DNA of 64,000 nucleotides from Paracoccus sp. (in: a-proteobacteria) (GTDB lineage: Bacteria; Pseudomonadota; Alphaproteobacteria; Rhodobacterales; Rhodobacteraceae): NCBI RefSeq assembly GCF_030538695.1, contig NZ_JAUNTN010000010.1:1-64000 (forward strand). Direction: 5' to 3'. Positions 49,785 through 58,387 of this stretch are shown piece by piece (the first letter of the stretch is position 1; each line of letters begins with the position of its first letter). The position numbers and the translations under genes are program-made. A model generated the notes under the pieces. That model ran no database searches and had not been told where the DNA came from. It saw only the letters and a program-made list of their open reading frames with translations.

Positions 49785-49795
49785 TCTGGTGCCGG
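49785..49795. repeat. Left attachment core
   Basis: TCTGGTGCCGG, identical to 59113-59123. After the core, AGGG is also shared three bases further on. The match to the end of the tRNA-Thr acceptor stem plus CCA identifies it as the displaced tRNA fragment left by integration. Confidence 0.75.
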
Positions 49796-49921
49796 CAGAG
49801 GGCACCGGACCAATGACGCATGACGTTGCATTGCGTTCCAGATTCCCGCATAAAATCCAGCAAGCTAGGCGTTTCGGTGTCGCATCCCGTCGCGCCGGAT
49901 TCCCGCAAAGCGGGGCATCAA

Positions 49922-49943
49922 TTGGGGGACTATCTGGGGGACT
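49922..49943 (+). repeat. Left arm-type direct repeat
   Basis: TTGGGGGAC, four bases, then TGGGGGACT: two TGGGGGAC units 12 bases apart, just before the integrase start. The 22-base block recurs at 59050-59071 in the same orientation with 19 of 22 identities. Likely a recombinase or excisionase arm site. Confidence 0.6.
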
Positions 49944-49945
49944 GG

Positions 49946-51109
49946 ATGGCAAAGAATGTTCTGACCGCTGTGGCCATCAAAAAGGCCGGTGATGGCAAGC
50001 TGTTTGATGGCGGCGGTCTGACACTGGTCAAGGCCGGGGATAATGGCAAGTGGGTTTACCGATACTCGCACCTCGGTCGACGGCGCGAAATGGGGCTTGG
50101 CGCTTGGCCCACCGTCTCATTGGCCGCAGCACGGGCAGCCCGTGATGGATGGGCCGCAGAACTAGCCACGGGGCGCGATCCCATCGAAATCAGGAGCGCC
50201 GCCCGCGCCAAAGAGGCCGAAGATCGAAGCCGCATCGACCCGACATTCGCGGAGGCAGCGCAAGCCGTGCTTGAAGCAAAGCGCGAGGGGTTGCGCGGTG
50301 GTGGCGACCGGGGCCGCTGGTTCAGCCCGTTGCAGCAGCATGTCCTACCCCATATCGGGCGAAAGCGCATGTCAGAGATCACGCAACACGATCTGGCCGA
50401 CGCCCTGCGTCCGATCTGGAAGACCAAGCACCCAACCGCGTTGAAGGCATGGCGACGAACCCGCGTTGTCCTGACCGAAGGCAAACTGCTTGGTTACGGA
50501 TGCGACCCGGTTATCGCCGATGCCGCCGCCCGGATGCTTGGCGAGGTCCGCCATATCGATCAGCATATCGAGGCAACACCATGGCAGCGCCTCCCGGAAC
50601 TCTATAAAGCCCTGCCGGATACCGTGGCGGGTGACTGCCTGCGCTGGATCATCCTGACCGTTGTGCGTTCAGATGGATGCCGGGGCGCACGGCTGGCCGA
50701 GATCAACGGCGGGATATGGACGGTTCCGGCAGACAGGATCAAGGGCCGGGTATCTGTAGTTCGGGATTTCAGCGTCCCTTTACCCGAACAGGCGCAAACT
50801 ATCGCCAACCGCATCCAGCCATTTGCCGTGGATGGAGCCATGTTCCCCGGCTCGACAGGCCGTCCGATCAGTTCAACCGCCCTGACCAAAGCCCTGAACG
50901 GGATAGGTGAAGCAGGCCGCCCGCACGGCTTTCGCACCAGTTTCAGCACATGGGCACAGGACACGCAGGCTTGCGCTTGGGACGTGCGAGAAACCATCCT
51001 TGGTCACACCATCGGCAGCAAGGTCGAGCGCAGCTATGCCAGATCCGACCTGCTGGATCAGCGCCGCCCCGTCATGCAGGCGTGGGCGGATTATGTGACC
51101 GGACAATAA
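49946..51109 (+). CDS. int: Prophage tyrosine integrase (P4 type)
   Basis: 387 residues. The N-terminal DUF4102-type domain (KLFDGGGLTLVKAGDNGKWVYRY, GLGAWPTVSLAAARAARD) is followed by a core-binding domain (about 95-190) and the catalytic domain. Catalytic residues visible: Arg in VVRSDGCRGARLAEI, His327 and Arg330 in HGFR, His354 in LGH and the nucleophile Tyr364 in ERSYARSD. The ATG at 49946 gives the family N-terminus; the frame continues upstream through the arm repeat. Position beside the left att core fits its role in integrating at tRNA-Thr. Confidence 0.93.
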   Translation: MAKNVLTAVAIKKAGDGKLFDGGGLTLVKAGDNGKWVYRYSHLGRRREMGLGAWPTVSLAAARAARDGWAAELATGRDPIEIRSAARAKEAEDRSRIDPTFAEAAQAVLEAKREGLRGGGDRGRWFSPLQQHVLPHIGRKRMSEITQHDLADALRPIWKTKHPTALKAWRRTRVVLTEGKLLGYGCDPVIADAAARMLGEVRHIDQHIEATPWQRLPELYKALPDTVAGDCLRWIILTVVRSDGCRGARLAEINGGIWTVPADRIKGRVSVVRDFSVPLPEQAQTIANRIQPFAVDGAMFPGSTGRPISSTALTKALNGIGEAGRPHGFRTSFSTWAQDTQACAWDVRETILGHTIGSKVERSYARSDLLDQRRPVMQAWADYVTGQ

Positions 51110-51153
51110 GAGCCGCTATGCTGACAAGGCATTGCCACCGCAAAAACATAAAA

Positions 51154-51176
51154 AGGGGCAGCCTTGTGCTGCCCCT
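51154..51176. terminator. Terminator between integrase and RTX gene
   Basis: AGGGGCAGC and GCTGCCCCT pair perfectly around CTTGT. On the minus strand it is followed by TTTTTATG, so it mainly ends RTX transcription; the integrase converges on it from the other side. Confidence 0.85.
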
Positions 51177-51183
51177 CTACATT

Positions 51184-53055
51184 TCACCCAAAGATCAGAT
51201 CGTCTTTTAGCTGGTCAATGGTGAAGTCCAAAATGGTCACTTCATTGACACCCTTGGAGAACTCAAGAATCAAGTCAGCCTTACCATCCCCGTTGACATC
51301 CTCGCTACGGGCAATTTTCTGAACATCCGTGAACGATCTCAATTGCAGCTCATCAAACAAGCGTAGCTTATCAACGTTATCTTCAAAATCTGCAATGCGG
51401 CTTATACCGCCACGTGTGCCAAAGATGAACACATCCGCACCGGCACCACCAATCATGACATCATTGCCCTTGTCACCAATGATGGTGTCATTTCCGGCAC
51501 CACCGTTCAGGATATTGTTCCCTTCATCACCCCTGATCCAGTCATCGAAACGTGACCCGGTTATGTTCTCAATGCTGATATAAACGTCACCTTTTGCATC
51601 CCCCGTATTTGCGGAAGGATTCCGAAGGTCAACCACAACTCTTTCTGTGGCCGTTCCGTAGTGCGCGGTATCCCGGCCTGCCCCGCCATTCAGATTATCA
51701 GCCCCGGCACCGCCAATGAGAATATCGTCCCCAGCTTGCCCGCGCAGTGTATCATTTCCACCGCCGCCATAAAGCCAATCATTACCCGCACCACCTTCAA
51801 GAATGTTGGCAGCGCCATTACCGGTCAGTGTATCGTGACCAGCACCACTCCGCAGGTTCTCAATACTGACGAACCTATCACCACTGGCAGCGCCAGCCGT
51901 TGCGCCAGTCGCAAGGTTCACCACAACGACCTCATCAGATGCAGAATAATCCACCCAATCTGATCCTGCCCCGCCATCCAGAAGATCGCTTCCTGCACCA
52001 CCGATCAGCGTATCGTTACCAGCACCCCCAAATAAGCTATCGTCCCCGGTGCTACCATCCAATAGATCATTCCCGTTCCCGCCATACAGGACATCATCCT
52101 CGCTACCGCCGTGCAGGTAATCGTCACCATCGCCGCCATACAACGTATCGTTGTCAACGCCACCCCAGAGGCTATCGTTGCCACCGCCACCATCGAGCAA
52201 ATCAAAACCCTTGTAGCCTTCAATCGCATCGTGACCATTTCCGCCATAAACGGTATCATCACCGAAATCAGCGCGAACAAGGTTGTTACCATTACCAGTT
52301 CGGATGAGATCGTTCCCGCGTTGCGTCACAATCAGCTGATCCTCATCTGTCCCAACAACATTCGCATGTTCGCTTATCTCTGGTACACGGGTCCGACTCT
52401 CAGACAAGTAGGCATCAATGATTTCATCAGGCATCTGATTGTATGCCGAACGATAAGTTACGGAAGGCAAAACATCTGGGAGATCGTGGTTCGGCTCCAA
52501 GAAATGAGGCTCCTCTGATCGTCCATTCACAATGCCAGAGTAACGCCGCGCCCCCTCAAGGGCATAAAGAATACGACCACCGACATCATTCCTGATTTCC
52601 AACCATTGCTGACCTTGATATTCAACAATATCCACCCGCAACCCCGAAATCAGGTCGGGGCGCTGTAGGTCCAGCTTCTGGCCATCAATCCAGATTTCAT
52701 CACTGCGCGGGTCAAAATCATCCAAACGACCGACCAAGGTTCCGCGTGTCGCAGCAGCATTAATAAACCTGAACTTATCCGAACCATCACCTCCGAAAAC
52801 ATGATGTCCTTGTTGAATAACACTCGCACCTGGAACGCTTAAATCTAGGTTGAAGGTATCATTACCCGCCTGACCGTATAAGTGTATTTGCTTCGCCCAC
52901 GTTCCATCAGTGCTTGCATGGAAGGTGTCATCCTCCTTGCCGCCAGATCTTGCTCTATCTTTATCCTCAACCCTTATAACAAAGGTCTTCCCACTAACCG
53001 GGACACTATATAACACATCATTATTGGGCAGGTCTTCGACGGGTTCGTATGACAT
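51184..53055 (-). CDS. RTX calcium-binding repeat protein (prophage cargo)
   Basis: 623 residues from an ATG with AGGAAG upstream. The first about 230 residues are a beta-rich region of unknown role containing one early repeat (LYGQAGNDTFNLDL) and VFGGDGSDKFRF. From about 245 on there are many GGxGxDxLx nonapeptides in two or three blocks (for example LYGGDGDDYLHGGSEDDVL, LFGGAGNDTLIGGAG), then the typical end ISRIADFEDNVDKLRLFDEL and DVNGDGKADLILEF. Such proteins are secreted by type I systems through the C-terminus; no transporter genes are here. GC is about 42-45% in two hand-counted lines, far below the host, so it is probably imported cargo. A perfect palindrome CTGTGGCCACAG lies 42 bases before the start. 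Confidence 0.9.
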   Translation of the reverse strand: MSYEPVEDLPNNDVLYSVPVSGKTFVIRVEDKDRARSGGKEDDTFHASTDGTWAKQIHLYGQAGNDTFNLDLSVPGASVIQQGHHVFGGDGSDKFRFINAAATRGTLVGRLDDFDPRSDEIWIDGQKLDLQRPDLISGLRVDIVEYQGQQWLEIRNDVGGRILYALEGARRYSGIVNGRSEEPHFLEPNHDLPDVLPSVTYRSAYNQMPDEIIDAYLSESRTRVPEISEHANVVGTDEDQLIVTQRGNDLIRTGNGNNLVRADFGDDTVYGGNGHDAIEGYKGFDLLDGGGGNDSLWGGVDNDTLYGGDGDDYLHGGSEDDVLYGGNGNDLLDGSTGDDSLFGGAGNDTLIGGAGSDLLDGGAGSDWVDYSASDEVVVVNLATGATAGAASGDRFVSIENLRSGAGHDTLTGNGAANILEGGAGNDWLYGGGGNDTLRGQAGDDILIGGAGADNLNGGAGRDTAHYGTATERVVVDLRNPSANTGDAKGDVYISIENITGSRFDDWIRGDEGNNILNGGAGNDTIIGDKGNDVMIGGAGADVFIFGTRGGISRIADFEDNVDKLRLFDELQLRSFTDVQKIARSEDVNGDGKADLILEFSKGVNEVTILDFTIDQLKDDLIFG

Positions 53056-53172
53056 CGCTGAACTTCCTGTTAGCTGATAAGTGACTTGCAAGCCATCTGT
53101 GGCCACAGGACCGTGACTCGCGCTTACCACCTTGGTCAAGCGGAATCTTGCCGATGGAGCGATGGCGCGGGG

Positions 53173-53424
53173 TCAGAAAGGCGCAATCCCTTCGAAGCTG
53201 TCTGCCTTCGCTGTAACCTTAGGCCGATGCAAGAAACACCCCGCATCGACCTGCTGGATCAGGCGCAGACCGGCACGGCGGGATGCGGGGCCGCCGTCCT
53301 CGACCAAGGCTGCGGCTAAGGCGCTGCGACTGGCGCGGGTGCCGTCGCAGATGGCGCTATCGCTGATCGGCGCGGTCGCGCAGGCGCTCAAGAACAGCGT
53401 CGTCGTCAAGATCAGGTGTCGCAT
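53173..53424 (-). CDS. Rz1-like outer-membrane spanin lipoprotein
   Basis: 83 residues. Signal with lipobox LSAC (RHLILTTTLFLSAC, lipidated Cys15). The mature part DSAICDGTRASRSALAAALVEDGGPASRRAGLRLIQQVDAGC resembles small lipoproteins that follow endolysin genes in Rhodobacteraceae prophages. It begins inside the preceding gene in another frame (68-base overlap), the typical nested Rz/Rz1 layout. AAAGGATGG precedes its ATG. Role as o-spanin in the final lysis step is inferred from layout. Confidence 0.7.
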   Translation of the reverse strand: MRHLILTTTLFLSACATAPISDSAICDGTRASRSALAAALVEDGGPASRRAGLRLIQQVDAGCFLHRPKVTAKADSFEGIAPF

Positions 53425-53572
53425 CGTCCATCCTTTGGCGGGTGATGATATAGTCACGTTCGGCGCGCGCTTGCGCCTCGTCCCGCGCCGCCTTGCGTCC
53501 GGCCCGCCATGCCGCCAGCAGTGCGACCAGCGAGGCAATAGCCCCGCCAGCAGCCCAGATCAGCCCGGTCAC
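53357..53572 (-). CDS. Rz-like inner-membrane spanin
   Basis: 71 residues from a GTG start. One N-terminal membrane helix (TGLIWAAGGAIASLVALLAAW) then a charged helical stretch (RAGRKAARDEAQARAERDYIITRQRMDD), the i-spanin layout. The start overlaps the previous stop by 4 bases; the 3' part holds the start of the Rz1-like gene in a different frame. Confidence 0.65.
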   Translation of the reverse strand: MTGLIWAAGGAIASLVALLAAWRAGRKAARDEAQARAERDYIITRQRMDDATPDLDDDAVLERLRDRADQR

Positions 53573-53769
53573 GTCGCGCCACCCCGCGCCTTGGCCCAGC
53601 GCCCGGCGATGAATGTTGCAACGAACCCGGCAGCCCCGGTCGCAACGCTAACGATCTGATCGACATGTATCGAGACAATCCCGGTGTCAGCGTCAAAGGC
53701 CAGCCCGAAGCCAAGGCCGGACAGGTTGCCAAAAACGAAATACAAGATCATGCGGATATAGAGACCCAT
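53569..53769 (-). CDS. Small phage membrane protein, holin candidate
   Basis: 66 residues with two hydrophobic segments (IRMILYFVFGNLSGLGFGLAF and VSVATGAAGFVATFIAG) joined by a short acidic loop, and a basic end RWAKARGG. Size and place between endolysin and spanin genes suit a class II holin. It begins 2 bases after the endolysin stop. Confidence 0.55.
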   Translation of the reverse strand: MGLYIRMILYFVFGNLSGLGFGLAFDADTGIVSIHVDQIVSVATGAAGFVATFIAGRWAKARGGAT

Positions 53770-53771
53770 GA

Positions 53772-54515
53772 TTATTCCTCCTGAACAAGTGCCGCATAGG
53801 CGGCGGCGCGGTTGCGGTCGTGGCGGCTGCGGGCCACCAGGACGATAATTGCGACGGCGCAGAGGGCGACCAGCCCCCATTGCGCGGCGGCAGGCAGATC
53901 GACCAACGTGAAGCCCACCCCACCGGCAGCGGCCCCACCGGCAGCGGCATCCTCGCGCTGCGCCTTGGCCTTGGCGTCTGCGGCTTCCACGGCAATGGCA
54001 CCGCCTGCCATCTGCACGGACCGCGCCTCGATGCTGGCGACACGGCGGGACCAGCCACGGCCAAAGGTCGCCCACGTCCCGAGACCGCGCAGGAAGCCCA
54101 TGCGGTTGGCACAGGCTTGCTTGATCGTGGTCACACGGTCGGCCCGGTTGGCGGCGGCCAGCGTGGCGGGGCCGATCTTGCCGTCAGCGGTGACACCAAG
54201 CGCCTGCTGCAACCATCGCGCCCCCCGCGCGGTGCCGCTGTTCACGGCAGGATCGAATGTCACCAGATCGACGCCGCGCGGCAGGTTGTCGCCTTTGACC
54301 ACATCCCAATAGCGGGCCTTGTAAATCTGCGACGCCTCGGCACGGGTCAGCGCCTTGACCTCGGCCTTGCTGACCGCACGGCCTCGCCACGCCGCCAGTG
54401 TCGCGCGGGTGATGCCCATATTCGTGGCCCCGCCGGGATCTTTGGGGTGATCGACATAGCCGCCCTCATGGGCCAGCACTTCGGCCAACGCGGCGTCAAA
54501 ATTATCGTGCATCAT
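53772..54515 (-). CDS. Phage endolysin, GH108 muramidase, with C-terminal membrane helix
   Basis: 247 residues. The GH108 domain (about 5-170) has the catalytic Glu17 in AHEGGYVDHPKDPGG, TNMGITRATLAAW, a YKARYWDVVKGDNLPRGVDLVTFDPAVNSG stretch and the small C-terminal part LGVTADGKIGPATLAA. After an Ala/Gly-rich linker comes a membrane helix (about 207-228, AAQWGLVALCAVAIIVLVA) and a basic end. Two ATGs lie next to each other (54515, 54512). Tail anchoring is unusual for an endolysin that relies on a holin. The start overlaps the previous gene by 14 bases. Confidence 0.88.
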   Translation of the reverse strand: MMHDNFDAALAEVLAHEGGYVDHPKDPGGATNMGITRATLAAWRGRAVSKAEVKALTRAEASQIYKARYWDVVKGDNLPRGVDLVTFDPAVNSGTARGARWLQQALGVTADGKIGPATLAAANRADRVTTIKQACANRMGFLRGLGTWATFGRGWSRRVASIEARSVQMAGGAIAVEAADAKAKAQREDAAAGGAAAGGVGFTLVDLPAAAQWGLVALCAVAIIVLVARSRHDRNRAAAYAALVQEE

Positions 54516-54984
54516 GTCCTCGTGATGTTTGGGGCCACGGCCCCTGTGCAAACAGATTGGATTGGGTCAGCCCGCCATCTTCGGGGCAGCGGTGATGTGC
54601 CCAGATGCGCCACTGATCCGGTGTCGGGCCGGGCGGGGTCACGCGGACAGCCCAAGGCCCCCATGACTGACCGCCGGGTGAGCGGTTGCCGACCGGGCGG
54701 GAGGCGTCCTCGCCGGACGTATCGACCCATGCCCGTTCCCACGCCCCGTTGCGCTCGACATAAGCGGACAGGCTCAAGAACTCGCAACGCCGCTTGACCA
54801 TGTGGCCGCTGACCACCAGCGTGGGGCCGGATGCCTCGATGCTGGTGACGGTTACACCGGCGAACGGGCTGCGCCCGGTTGCGGCCCGATAGGCTGATGT
54901 CTCACGAATGGGCGTCAGGCTGTCGAGCGCAGGCACGATCAGGACACCAAGCCAGACGCCGGTCAGGATGCTACCCCACTTCAT
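54502..54984 (-). CDS. Phage protein, unknown, with N-terminal hydrophobic segment
   Basis: 160 residues. An N-terminal membrane helix or signal (WGSILTGVWLGVLIVPAL) precedes a soluble domain with several Trp and Cys: RRCEFLSLSAYVERNGAWERAWVDTSGED, GGQSWGPWAVRVTPPGPTPDQWRIWAHHRCPEDG. The ATG overlaps the previous stop by 4 bases, so it is in the lysis-region operon. No family recognised. Confidence 0.6.
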   Translation of the reverse strand: MKWGSILTGVWLGVLIVPALDSLTPIRETSAYRAATGRSPFAGVTVTSIEASGPTLVVSGHMVKRRCEFLSLSAYVERNGAWERAWVDTSGEDASRPVGNRSPGGQSWGPWAVRVTPPGPTPDQWRIWAHHRCPEDGGLTQSNLFAQGPWPQTSRGHDAR

Positions 54985-55322
54985 TTGCGCCCCCGCCAGA
55001 TGTCCCACAGCGCCTTGATCTGCGCCGGGTTGTCGGACAGATCGAGGATGCGCCGGACGATGTTTTCCCCGGTCAGCGCCAGCAGCGCGGCGGCCAGCGT
55101 CCGCATCTGCTCGCCCTCCCAGCCGAGGATATGGCAAACCGGGTCCGTGCCGACCCATGCGGCCAGCAGCGCAGCCGCAGCGGTGCCCAGCGCCCGACGC
55201 AGCGACAGCGACGGCGACAGCAGCAGCTTGACCACCACCGCCAGCGCAGCCGCCAGCCAAGCCCCGAACACTTGCCCGGTTTCGCGCATCACCATCAGCC
55301 ATGTGTTTGGATTATCCGGCAC
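54981..55322 (-). CDS. Phage membrane protein, holin candidate
   Basis: 113 residues from GTG. Two to three hydrophobic segments (VFGAWLAAALAVVVKLLLS, LGTAAAALLAAWVG, TLAAALLALTGENIV) and a hydrophilic end QIKALWDIWRGRK. The layout resembles LydA-type holins in broad terms. It overlaps the previous gene by 11 bases and the next by 4. Confidence 0.55.
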   Translation of the reverse strand: MPDNPNTWLMVMRETGQVFGAWLAAALAVVVKLLLSPSLSLRRALGTAAAALLAAWVGTDPVCHILGWEGEQMRTLAAALLALTGENIVRRILDLSDNPAQIKALWDIWRGRK

Positions 55323-55677
55323 GTCGCCACACCCCGACAGTCAGCACCGCCAGCGAGGCCAGCCCGCAACCGCTGGCAGCCCAAGGCTGACCCCACAGCA
55401 GCCATGCAATCCCCCATGAGGTCAGCGCCCAGGCACACCAGTCCAGCGCACAATCCCACCACAGCGGCGCCGTGCGCACTGTCAGCCCCTGTCCGGTTTC
55501 CCAGATCGCATAGGCGGCCAGCGAGATGATCAGCGCCAATTCGACGCCCAAAGCCGCGACCAGCACCAGCATGACCAGCGCGGCCAGTCCCTGATGCGCA
55601 CAAAACCGGGTTGCCCATGGTTCAGCCTCGGTCTCGGCGGCGGGCGAGGTAAACAGTTCGATCAGCAAGTTGTTCAT
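55312..55677 (-). CDS. Phage membrane protein, unknown
   Basis: 121 residues with about three hydrophobic segments (LAALVMLVLVAALGVELALIISLAAYAIW, WCAWALTSWGIAWLLWG, ASGCGLASLAVLTVGVW) and many Trp. Start overlaps the stop of the 244-residue phage protein by 4 bases. Could assist lysis; no family recognised. Confidence 0.55.
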   Translation of the reverse strand: MNNLLIELFTSPAAETEAEPWATRFCAHQGLAALVMLVLVAALGVELALIISLAAYAIWETGQGLTVRTAPLWWDCALDWCAWALTSWGIAWLLWGQPWAASGCGLASLAVLTVGVWRRAG

Positions 55678-56408
55678 GCCAGCCTCGCTTGTGCATAGGT
55701 TTCAAGGGCGGTGCGCTGCGCATCGGTCAGCGTCCCACCGATTTTCAGCAGGACATCGCGGACGATCAGGCCAGAACGAGCAATGATCTGACCGGTTGCA
55801 TTCGCTTCGCCGCCAATCACGAAGGTATCGCCCGACGCATTGGTTTGCCGGTCCCCGGTCGAGGCCAGCGCCGTGACCTGCTGCCCTGCGACATGGACGG
55901 TCATCGACAGGCTCATGTTGGCAATACCCTCGGCCTTGGCCCATGCGTAACTGCGCGGGCCGCTGGCGGACGGCAGATCATAGGCACGGATGGTGTTGCC
56001 GCTGTAAACACCCGCGTCGGGCAAGCGGAAACCGAACGAAACCGGGTTGTTGTTAAAAACCAACGGCCCGTTGTAAAACGCCCGCTGCATCACGCTGGAA
56101 GGCTGACACAGCGCCCAAAGCTCGAACGCGGTTTCTCGCGGCCAAGGCTCCCGCGTGGCGGCGTAACACCCCGCAGCGCAGTCCAGCCAGCCGCCCCGCA
56201 CAACCGGATCACCAGACCTATCCATGACCAGCGGCAGCCCGTGGCGGGCGGTCCAAGTCGCCCCAGCATCCTCAGCCGCATAATGGGCATAAGGGGCATC
56301 GCCGAACAGTGCCAGCGGGAACGGGTCAGCAGGTTCGGGCGGGGCAATGGAACGCGTGCCTTTCGACAAAAGCCTGTCCAAGCCAAGATCAAGGCGCCGC
56401 AACTTCAT
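55674..56408 (-). CDS. Phage late protein, unknown (tail or virion surface?)
   Basis: 244 residues, no membrane segment. The central part (FYNGPLVFNNNPVSFGFRLPDAGVYSGN, then MSLSMTVHVAGQQVTALASTGDR) reads like a lectin or jelly-roll beta domain, and the end GGTLTDAQRTALETYAQARL is a helix seen at the end of some phage tail-associated proteins. Virion role is a guess from position between the large phage protein and the lysis genes. Confidence 0.55.
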   Translation of the reverse strand: MKLRRLDLGLDRLLSKGTRSIAPPEPADPFPLALFGDAPYAHYAAEDAGATWTARHGLPLVMDRSGDPVVRGGWLDCAAGCYAATREPWPRETAFELWALCQPSSVMQRAFYNGPLVFNNNPVSFGFRLPDAGVYSGNTIRAYDLPSASGPRSYAWAKAEGIANMSLSMTVHVAGQQVTALASTGDRQTNASGDTFVIGGEANATGQIIARSGLIVRDVLLKIGGTLTDAQRTALETYAQARLA

Positions 56409-56650
56409 GCCAGCGATTCCATAACGGCAACCGCGCCCATGCCTTCGGCGCGGCGGATATGGGCCTTCTGACCAGCGGCCAGTTCGACCGCTTGCCCCGG
56501 CTGCAAAACCAGCCCAAGCGCATTGTCGGGATTATCGCTGACGGTGATGCGGATAGGTGCCAACTGGCACTGAACGATGACGCCGCCCGTAGGCACGGGA
56601 AGCGCCGTCCAGCCAGAGAAAGACACCTGAGTCGTGGGATAATGAGCCAT
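56405..56650 (-). CDS. Small phage protein, unknown
   Basis: 81 residues, beta-rich by eye (VSFSGWTALPVPTGGVIVQCQL, IRITVSDNPDNALGLVLQPGQAVELAAGQ). It may be a head or tail decoration or chaperone. Its stop overlaps the next start by 4 bases. The 81-base gap before the large fragment may hold a terminator or promoter; I see a partial hairpin only. Confidence 0.5.
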   Translation of the reverse strand: MAHYPTTQVSFSGWTALPVPTGGVIVQCQLAPIRITVSDNPDNALGLVLQPGQAVELAAGQKAHIRRAEGMGAVAVMESLA

Positions 56651-56731
56651 AGGATTTGCCTCTCAAACCGTTGAGAAGCGCAAATCCTATGCGCAGTTCG
56701 TCACCCTTCTACCAGATCATGCGGCGGCGCG

Positions 56732-58378
56732 CTAGTTATAGATCATCGGTGCCTGATTGTCCCGGATCGTCTGATTCAGCTTTTGGTTCAGGCTGATTCC
56801 AAACTCGTTGCGAGCACTAGCCCGCAGCCTGCCCCGCAAAGATTGCCGGATCGTCTCCGCCTTAATCGCGTTCATGGGATAGGTGACATTGTAGCGGCTG
56901 ATTCTCTCCATGACATTATCAGGTATCGGCCTGCCTTCGCGCAGCGCATCGGTTACGGCCCGGAGGATATCTTTGCGCTCGTCCGTGATACGCTTTTCCT
57001 CGTTCTTCATCCGGTTGTTGACGCGGTAGCGTTCGGTCAGTTGCGCCGGGGTGAAGCCGCTGGCTTTGGACAGAACTTGCAGCGGGTTCATGTTCTCGAT
57101 CAGCGGATCACCATTCAGGGTCCGCGCCCCATCAAACCAGAACCGGGCAGCTTGTAGCGGGTCACGGACAAATTTAGGCACCATCTGTTCGATCCCGCGC
57201 ATGGTGTCGCGCTTCATCATGGACGCGCCTTTGATCGCACCGGAAGCGATACCGGCCACCGGACCAAGCATGTCATTAACAAAGTGGTTCCACATGTCCT
57301 CGCCTTCCAGATCACGGCCAGAGTCGCGGAACCAAAGGTTCGGCATACCGATGCGCTGGGTCAGGTCGATGCCGGTTACATGCCCCGGCGCACCGTTCAG
57401 CGCCATGCCCATGATCCAGTTCCATGCCGCCGTGCCGGGGTCATCACCTTCCATCAGCAGGGCATTTTCCAACCATTTCTCAGCATCGTCCTCACCACCG
57501 GGGAAGAACAGGCCAAGAAGCATCATCAGCAGGCCATAGCCCCATGTGCCACGAATCCCGGCATGAGCCATCATGGACAGGGTGATGCCGATCAACTGGT
57601 GGCGAGCCTCGGCACGTTCTTCCTTGCTGGCTCCGTTGAAGGTCTGATGAGCATCGCGGAACAACCGCCACAGCGTGTTGACGGTATAGGACCGGAACAA
57701 GAATACGACCTTAAAAATGTCGCCCTGCATGAAGCGGGCGCGACTGCTGTTCTGATAATCGTAATGAATCTTCCATGTCAGTGCCGAGGCTTCCTCGACG
57801 GCACTTTCATGGCCGATTCCTTCCTTGCGCAACAGCCGGTAATTGGCAAGAAACGTCACCTCGCGGTTCAGCCGTTCCGCATGGTGGAACATCCAGCCAA
57901 TCTTCTCCATAACCATCTGCCGGACCGGGCTGTATTCGATGCCGGATTCTGCGACAGACGACAGATCGTGCGATTGGGTTTTGTCCACCGTGCCTTTACG
58001 ATAAGCTGCGGCCATCGCAGCCTTTTCATCGACAGTCAGGCGTGCCGACTTGTCCGCCCATCCTTTGCCATCAGCAAAATCGCGCAGCGCCCTGGTCAGC
58101 TCACCCACGGACCCGGTGACGCCCGCTTTCTTAAAGCGATGCGACATGACCGGGACACCGATCAGCGTGGTCTGGCTGATGTTGACCAGCGCGGCGGCAG
58201 GGGACATGCCAAGATACCAGACAAACCCGAAACTGGTCGCAGCGGTGGAAAACTGATTGCTGGTGGGCGCCATGGTGAATTGGTGACGCTTGCGCATTTC
58301 CTCGACCACGAATCCCGCGCGCTCCGGGTTGGCACTGGCGGCAGCTTCTTCTGCCGCATCATTGAGCGCCTCATCCAT
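56732..58378 (-). pseudogene. 3' part of a large phage polyvalent protein (LPD38/PLxRFG-like)
   Basis: About 548 residues remain from an in-frame ATG at 58378. The sequence (ERAGFVVEEMRKRHQFTMAP, then FGFVWYLGMSPAAALVNISQ, KVVFLFRSYTVNTLWRLFRDAHQ, FFPGGEDDAEKWLENALL, PLQAARFWFDGARTLNGDPL) resembles the C-terminal region of very long phage proteins with large polyvalent or PLxRFG domains, thought to be internal virion proteins. The frame stays open to 58645, but its first 89 codons are the reverse complement of a DUF2312 gene, so the original N-terminal bulk was deleted. The family name is from memory; truncation is seen directly. Confidence 0.7.
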
Positions 58379-58387
58379 ATCCAGACT

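Noticed and set aside
49635..49823. 62-codon frame crossing the left att core
   Set aside because: No conserved feature, no ribosome site, and it spans the integration junction.
51184..53055. RTX repeats read at the DNA level as a tandem repeat or CRISPR-like array
   Set aside because: The periodicity is the 27-base coding of GGxGxDxLx nonapeptides with variable bases; there are no identical repeats with unique spacers.
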